Below are positions 31,468 to 34,142 of a stretch of DNA of 34,142 nucleotides, piece by piece. Both the position numbers and the translations under genes were made by a program. The stretch lies in NCBI GenBank assembly GCA_036258055.1, contig DATAEK010000108.1, forward strand, positions 1 to 34,142, written 5' to 3'. The stretch's first letter is position 1, and every line of letters begins with the position of its first letter. The DNA comes from DATAEK01 sp036258055 (GTDB lineage Bacteria > Acidobacteriota > Vicinamibacteria > Vicinamibacterales > 2-12-FULL-66-21). The notes beneath the pieces are model-generated. The model ran no database searches. It was not told the origin of the DNA and saw nothing but the letters and a program-made list of their open reading frames with translations.

Positions 31468-32822
31468 CGGTCTCTGCCCATCGCCTTTTCAAAATCGGCC
31501 TGCGCCGTCGCGAGATCCATCAGGGCCTGGGTATAGCGATGGTTGGCTTCCGCAAGACTCGATTGGAGTTTGGCAATGTCGCTCAGAACGGCCTCCCGCT
31601 GCACGTATCGATTGCGTGCCACACGCAAGGCTTCTGTATTGGAGGATTGGAATGCCCGCGCGAGCTCCAACTCCTTGCGCGCTTCGAGGATCCGCCGATA
31701 CCGATGGGCGACGTCGGCCATCACGCGCGCTTCCGTGTCTGTCAGTTCCAGAGCCGCCTGCGCTTCAGCGTCCTGCTTCGATTGGATTTCCTTGCGTTTT
31801 CTCCCCCAATCGAACACGTCCCAGGTTGCCTGAAGGCCGACGCTGCTCACGCTGTTGGGAAGAACGCTACTGAAATTGACGGTTCGTAACGCGAACAACG
31901 ACAGGCTGATGTCCGGGATTCGTTCGGCACTCGCGAGTCGACGTTCGAGTTGCGTCTTGCGCTGCTGCACTTTCGCCAGACGGATCTCCGGGCGGGACGT
32001 CAGGGCCTCGGCGTACGCATCAGTCAAAGACACAGAGTCGTTCTCGACGATGCTCGACACGTCGATGTCCAACGGTGCATCAATCGGTCGCCCCATCAGA
32101 CGATTGAGCTGTTCTTTCTGGGTCTGGATGGGATCGTCCATCCTGAGCAGTTCGTATTCCGCTTGGACGAGTTGCGCCTTGACATTCAGCAGGTCGGCCT
32201 GCAACGCCACGCGTTGAACGACCTGTTGGCTGGTTTCGCGATCGAGCTGCCTCAGAAAATCGACGGTGGCCCGGAGCGTCCTCCTGCCACTCTCGGCCTG
32301 CGCGATGCCGTAGTAGAGACGCCGCACTTCGTTGACGACGCCTTGTCGCGTCACGCGAACGTGTTCGGCTTTCGCGTCCACGCCGACCCGGGCGAGCTCG
32401 ATCCCCAGGCCGATCTTGTACTGCTGCGTCAGCGGCTGCGACACGCTGGCATAGCCAATAAACCCAAAACGCAACGGGCTCGTCAGCGTGGTCGTTTCGC
32501 CGGGGATGGGACCGTCGTGTGGGTATACGCCAAGGCTTCCACGCTCGAGGGTGATACCCAATTGCGTGAGTGGCTGCGACCCGAGCGCCGTGACTGAGAA
32601 GATCGGGTATCGCTGCGTCCGTGCGACATCCACGTCGCGCAGTGCCTTCTCGCGTTCGAGCTCCGCGATATGGATGGATCGATCGTGGCTTTCTGCCGTG
32701 CGCACGGCCTCAGTCAATGTGACCACCTGGCCGTGCACCACCCGCGGTGCGCACACGCTCGCGACACCGACGACGAACGTCATGCGGCAGACGAATGACG
32801 TCGGGCGAACCATACTCCTCAC
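31464..32822 (-). CDS. TolC-family outer-membrane efflux protein
   Basis: The 452-residue product has a signal sequence (FVCRMTFVVGVASVCAPRVVHG, cleavage near HGQ) and the two-fold TolC layout: VVTLTEAVRTAESHDRSIHIAELE and DAYAEALTSRPEIRLAKVQQRKTQLERRLASAERIPDISL. Long helices and the closing ANHRYTQALMDLATAQADFEKAMG complete the family pattern. It should form the trimeric outer-membrane duct of the RND system. It is the first gene of the operon. The start is a GTG at 32822 or an ATG at 32813; AGGAG falls between the two codons. It is divergent from the AraC-type regulator across about 240 bp. Confidence 0.94.
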   Translation of the reverse strand: MRSMVRPTSFVCRMTFVVGVASVCAPRVVHGQVVTLTEAVRTAESHDRSIHIAELEREKALRDVDVARTQRYPIFSVTALGSQPLTQLGITLERGSLGVYPHDGPIPGETTTLTSPLRFGFIGYASVSQPLTQQYKIGLGIELARVGVDAKAEHVRVTRQGVVNEVRRLYYGIAQAESGRRTLRATVDFLRQLDRETSQQVVQRVALQADLLNVKAQLVQAEYELLRMDDPIQTQKEQLNRLMGRPIDAPLDIDVSSIVENDSVSLTDAYAEALTSRPEIRLAKVQQRKTQLERRLASAERIPDISLSLFALRTVNFSSVLPNSVSSVGLQATWDVFDWGRKRKEIQSKQDAEAQAALELTDTEARVMADVAHRYRRILEARKELELARAFQSSNTEALRVARNRYVQREAVLSDIAKLQSSLAEANHRYTQALMDLATAQADFEKAMGRDR

Positions 32823-32859
32823 GCTACGAGGATCGCCACGCAGAAGGCGTGAAGGTCCC

Positions 32860-32877
32860 GTTGAATTTCTGTTGAAT
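32860..32877. promoter_or_regulatory. Direct repeat GTTGAAT x2, candidate operator of the efflux operon
   Basis: GTTGAAT occurs at 32860-32866 and 32871-32877, 11 bp apart, about one helical turn. On the minus strand this reads as two ATTCAAC units upstream of the TolC gene. It could be half-sites for the divergent AraC regulator. Close by, CACGC (32838-32842) and GCGTG (32848-32852-region) form a small inverted repeat. No binding evidence exists. Confidence 0.35.
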
Positions 32878-32976
32878 CAATTGGTGTCCTGTGGTCCGGC
32901 TTGGTCGGTCACCTCGTGCTCCCAATCGATCGGTCGCGCAGGCTGCCTCATCTTCATCGCCGGACGACCGGCCATG

Positions 32977-33031
32977 AATGCATCGTAGCGAGCGGCATCC
33001 GCGCCCGTCTTGAACGAACTGGCTAACTTGC
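32977..33031 (-). repeat. Dispersed repeat, copy 2 (inverted relative to 9505-9559)
   Basis: Reverse-strand 33031-33006 matches 9505-9530 at 25 of 26 bases, with weaker similarity to 32977. Here it reads KLASSFKTGADAARYDAFM and continues in frame to a stop near 32877 (ending DQAGPQDTN). No start codon or known domain is evident, so it is kept as a repeat or remnant rather than a gene. Confidence 0.65.
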
Positions 33032-33062
33032 AGGCGGTGGGAGACGGTGCCAGAATCCGCTC

Positions 33063-33905
33063 ATGCCACTCCGCGCACGCCACGGCATTGCGCCCTGGCC
33101 CCCTGTGATGCTCGTTTGGGGACCAGGGTTCGTGGCGGCGGCGCACCGCCACCACTGTGTCCAGCTGCTGTTCGCGCTCCACGGTTCCGTGCTGGTGCGG
33201 GGCGGACGGACGCAAGCGTGGAGGAAGTGTGGCGCGGTATGGATCCGGCCGGATGCCAACCATGAGCTCGACGCGCGTGGGACCACCTTGCTGATCGGGT
33301 TCATCGACGCGGAGAGCGACATGGGTGCTGCGCTCTCAGCGCGCATTGAGGAAGAGATTGCCTGCATACCCGCCCGCCAGGTTGCCCGTTGGCGCGCCGT
33401 GCTCGGGTCCACGCCGAACGACGCGCGCGCCCAACGTTGGCTGACCGAGTTCCTCCTCCACCGGCGGCGCGGCGTCGCGATCCATCCCGCTGTCCGGCGG
33501 GTGCTGAACCACCTTCACGAGCCTCAGGCCGCGTTGGACGATCTGTCTCTGAAGACACTGGCGGGCATCGCGGGCTTGTCGCCGTCCCGCTTCATGCATG
33601 CGTTTACCGAGTCGGTCCGCGTTCCTGTACGACCCTACATTCTCTGGCTCCGGCTCCAGCGAGCGGCGTGTGACTTGATGGACGGCGCAAGCGTCACGAG
33701 CGCGGCCCATCGAGCAGGGTTTTCGGACGGCGCTCACCTGACGCGCACGTTTCGTCGCATGCTCGGCGCGACACCGTCGGAGCTGGCCTTGTTGAAGAGG
33801 CTGAGCGTGGGGTTTTCACTCGAGCCCGACGAGCGTTCTGACCGCGTGGTTCGAGCCCTGAATGGCGCGGCCGACAAGATCGAGTCCTCGTCGACGACAA
33901 GCTGA
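33063..33905 (+). CDS. AraC-family transcriptional regulator
   Basis: The 280-residue protein has an N-terminal cupin-like half (VWGPGFVAAAHRHHCVQLLFALHGSVLVRGG, then CGAVWIRPDANHELDARG). The C-terminal AraC domain is double helix-turn-helix: LDDLSLKTLAGIAGLSPSRFMHAFTESVRVPVRPYILWLRLQRAACDLMDG and SVTSAAHRAGFSDGAHLTRTFRRMLGATPSELAL. The second segment shows the AGFSDxxHLTRTFRRxxGxTPS signature. The cupin half probably binds a small ligand. It is divergent from the TolC-MFP-RND operon, its most likely target. The start at 33063 is an ATG; a ribosome-binding site is not obvious. Confidence 0.93.
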   Translation: MPLRARHGIAPWPPVMLVWGPGFVAAAHRHHCVQLLFALHGSVLVRGGRTQAWRKCGAVWIRPDANHELDARGTTLLIGFIDAESDMGAALSARIEEEIACIPARQVARWRAVLGSTPNDARAQRWLTEFLLHRRRGVAIHPAVRRVLNHLHEPQAALDDLSLKTLAGIAGLSPSRFMHAFTESVRVPVRPYILWLRLQRAACDLMDGASVTSAAHRAGFSDGAHLTRTFRRMLGATPSELALLKRLSVGFSLEPDERSDRVVRALNGAADKIESSSTTS

Positions 33906-34006
33906 ATCGGCGGCCCTTAGACGGTTGGACAGTCCGCGTCCGGCCAGATGGGCGCGCCTCGAGCCCGCATCCGCTGCCCGGAAAAACGCGGGAGGCTGAC
34001 CGACTT

Positions 34007-34142
34007 CTACCGGACCATGACCGACCCACCCGCAACGTCCAGCACGACACCGGTGATCCACGACGCGCTGTCGGAGGCCAGAAAAACCGCCGCGCGGGCG
34101 ACGTCCTCTGGCGTGCCCAGCCGCTTGAGCGGATGGGCATCG
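34007..34142 (-). CDS. C-terminal end of a short-chain dehydrogenase (partial)
   Basis: The frame enters from the right edge and ends at TAG (34007-34009), giving 44 residues: AHPLKRLGTPEDVARAAVFL, then ASDSASWITGVVLDVAGGSVMVR. This is the standard C-terminus of classical SDR enzymes (PLxRxGxPEDVAxAxxFLASDxASxITGxxLxVDGG). The catalytic part lies outside the window. The usual VDGG reads VAGG here. It converges with the AraC gene, separated by about 100 bp with no distinct features. Confidence 0.9.
   Translation of the reverse strand, partial: DAHPLKRLGTPEDVARAAVFLASDSASWITGVVLDVAGGSVMVR

Overview
The window is GC-rich (low-to-mid 60s % by eye) and densely coding. It looks like Acidobacteriota, possibly a Vicinamibacteria-like lineage. 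The main pointers are a duplicated-orphan-type (ADOP) MacB-like permease preceded by a PadR repressor, a stand-alone NHLP-clan (Os1348-like) small protein, and promoters that place a -10 box 6-7 nt before ATG. This placement is inference from gene content. There is no rRNA, tRNA or CRISPR array, and no recognisable transposase.

Layout. 1-1214 (-): 5' part of the ADOP permease with its padR gene and a promoter/operator. 1319-2704 (+): membrane SpoIIE-type phosphatase. 2748-3688 (-): outer-membrane beta-barrel protein and a small NHLP-clan protein. 3689-4372: regulatory or empty DNA. 4373-6409 (+): GAF-GAF sigma-54 activator. 6596-11677 (+): MFS exporter, SAM methyltransferase, ICMT-like membrane methyltransferase, a degraded AraC tail, DHFR/RibD-like reductase, VOC protein and SDR oxidoreductase. 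11802-12395 (+): orphan ECF sigma factor. 12445-13944 (-) and 14080-15324 (+): a MocR regulator divergent from a NIPSNAP-domain protein. 15332-15745 (-): a truncated MFS gene beside a 26-bp perfect palindrome. 15840-17855 (+): an FtsH-like protease. 17856-18727: gene-poor DNA. 18728-22033 (+): envelope-stress-like block (DUF1269 protein, a frameshifted second DUF1269 copy, an unknown exported protein, an AI-2E family permease), then a cardiolipin-synthase 5' fragment. 22511-23218 (-): membrane zinc peptidase. 23681-24052 (+): glycine-zipper protein. 24343-32822 (-): TolC, membrane-fusion protein and RND pump, followed on the same strand by DUF4287/DUF5655, DUF899 and a broken DUF2182 gene. 33063-33905 (+): divergent AraC regulator. 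34007-34142 (-): 3' end of an SDR gene.

How the parts fit. Most of the window is accessory: export (ADOP, MFS, RND), small-molecule modification and several one-component regulators, each next to or divergent from a plausible target. The strongest regulatory pairs are PadR/ADOP, MocR/NIPSNAP and AraC/RND operon.

Gene decay stands out. Five broken or truncated genes lie between 9.4 and 25.1 kb: an AraC tail, an MFS fragment, a DUF1269 copy, a cls fragment and DUF2182 with an in-frame TAG plus a frameshift. A repeat of about 55 bp occurs at 9505-9559 and, inverted, at 32977-33031. I found no clear new defence or biosynthetic system. The best leads are the dispersed repeat, the FtsH with an altered pore residue, the orphan NHLP-clan protein, the unknown 374-residue exported protein, and the PadR promoter architecture.
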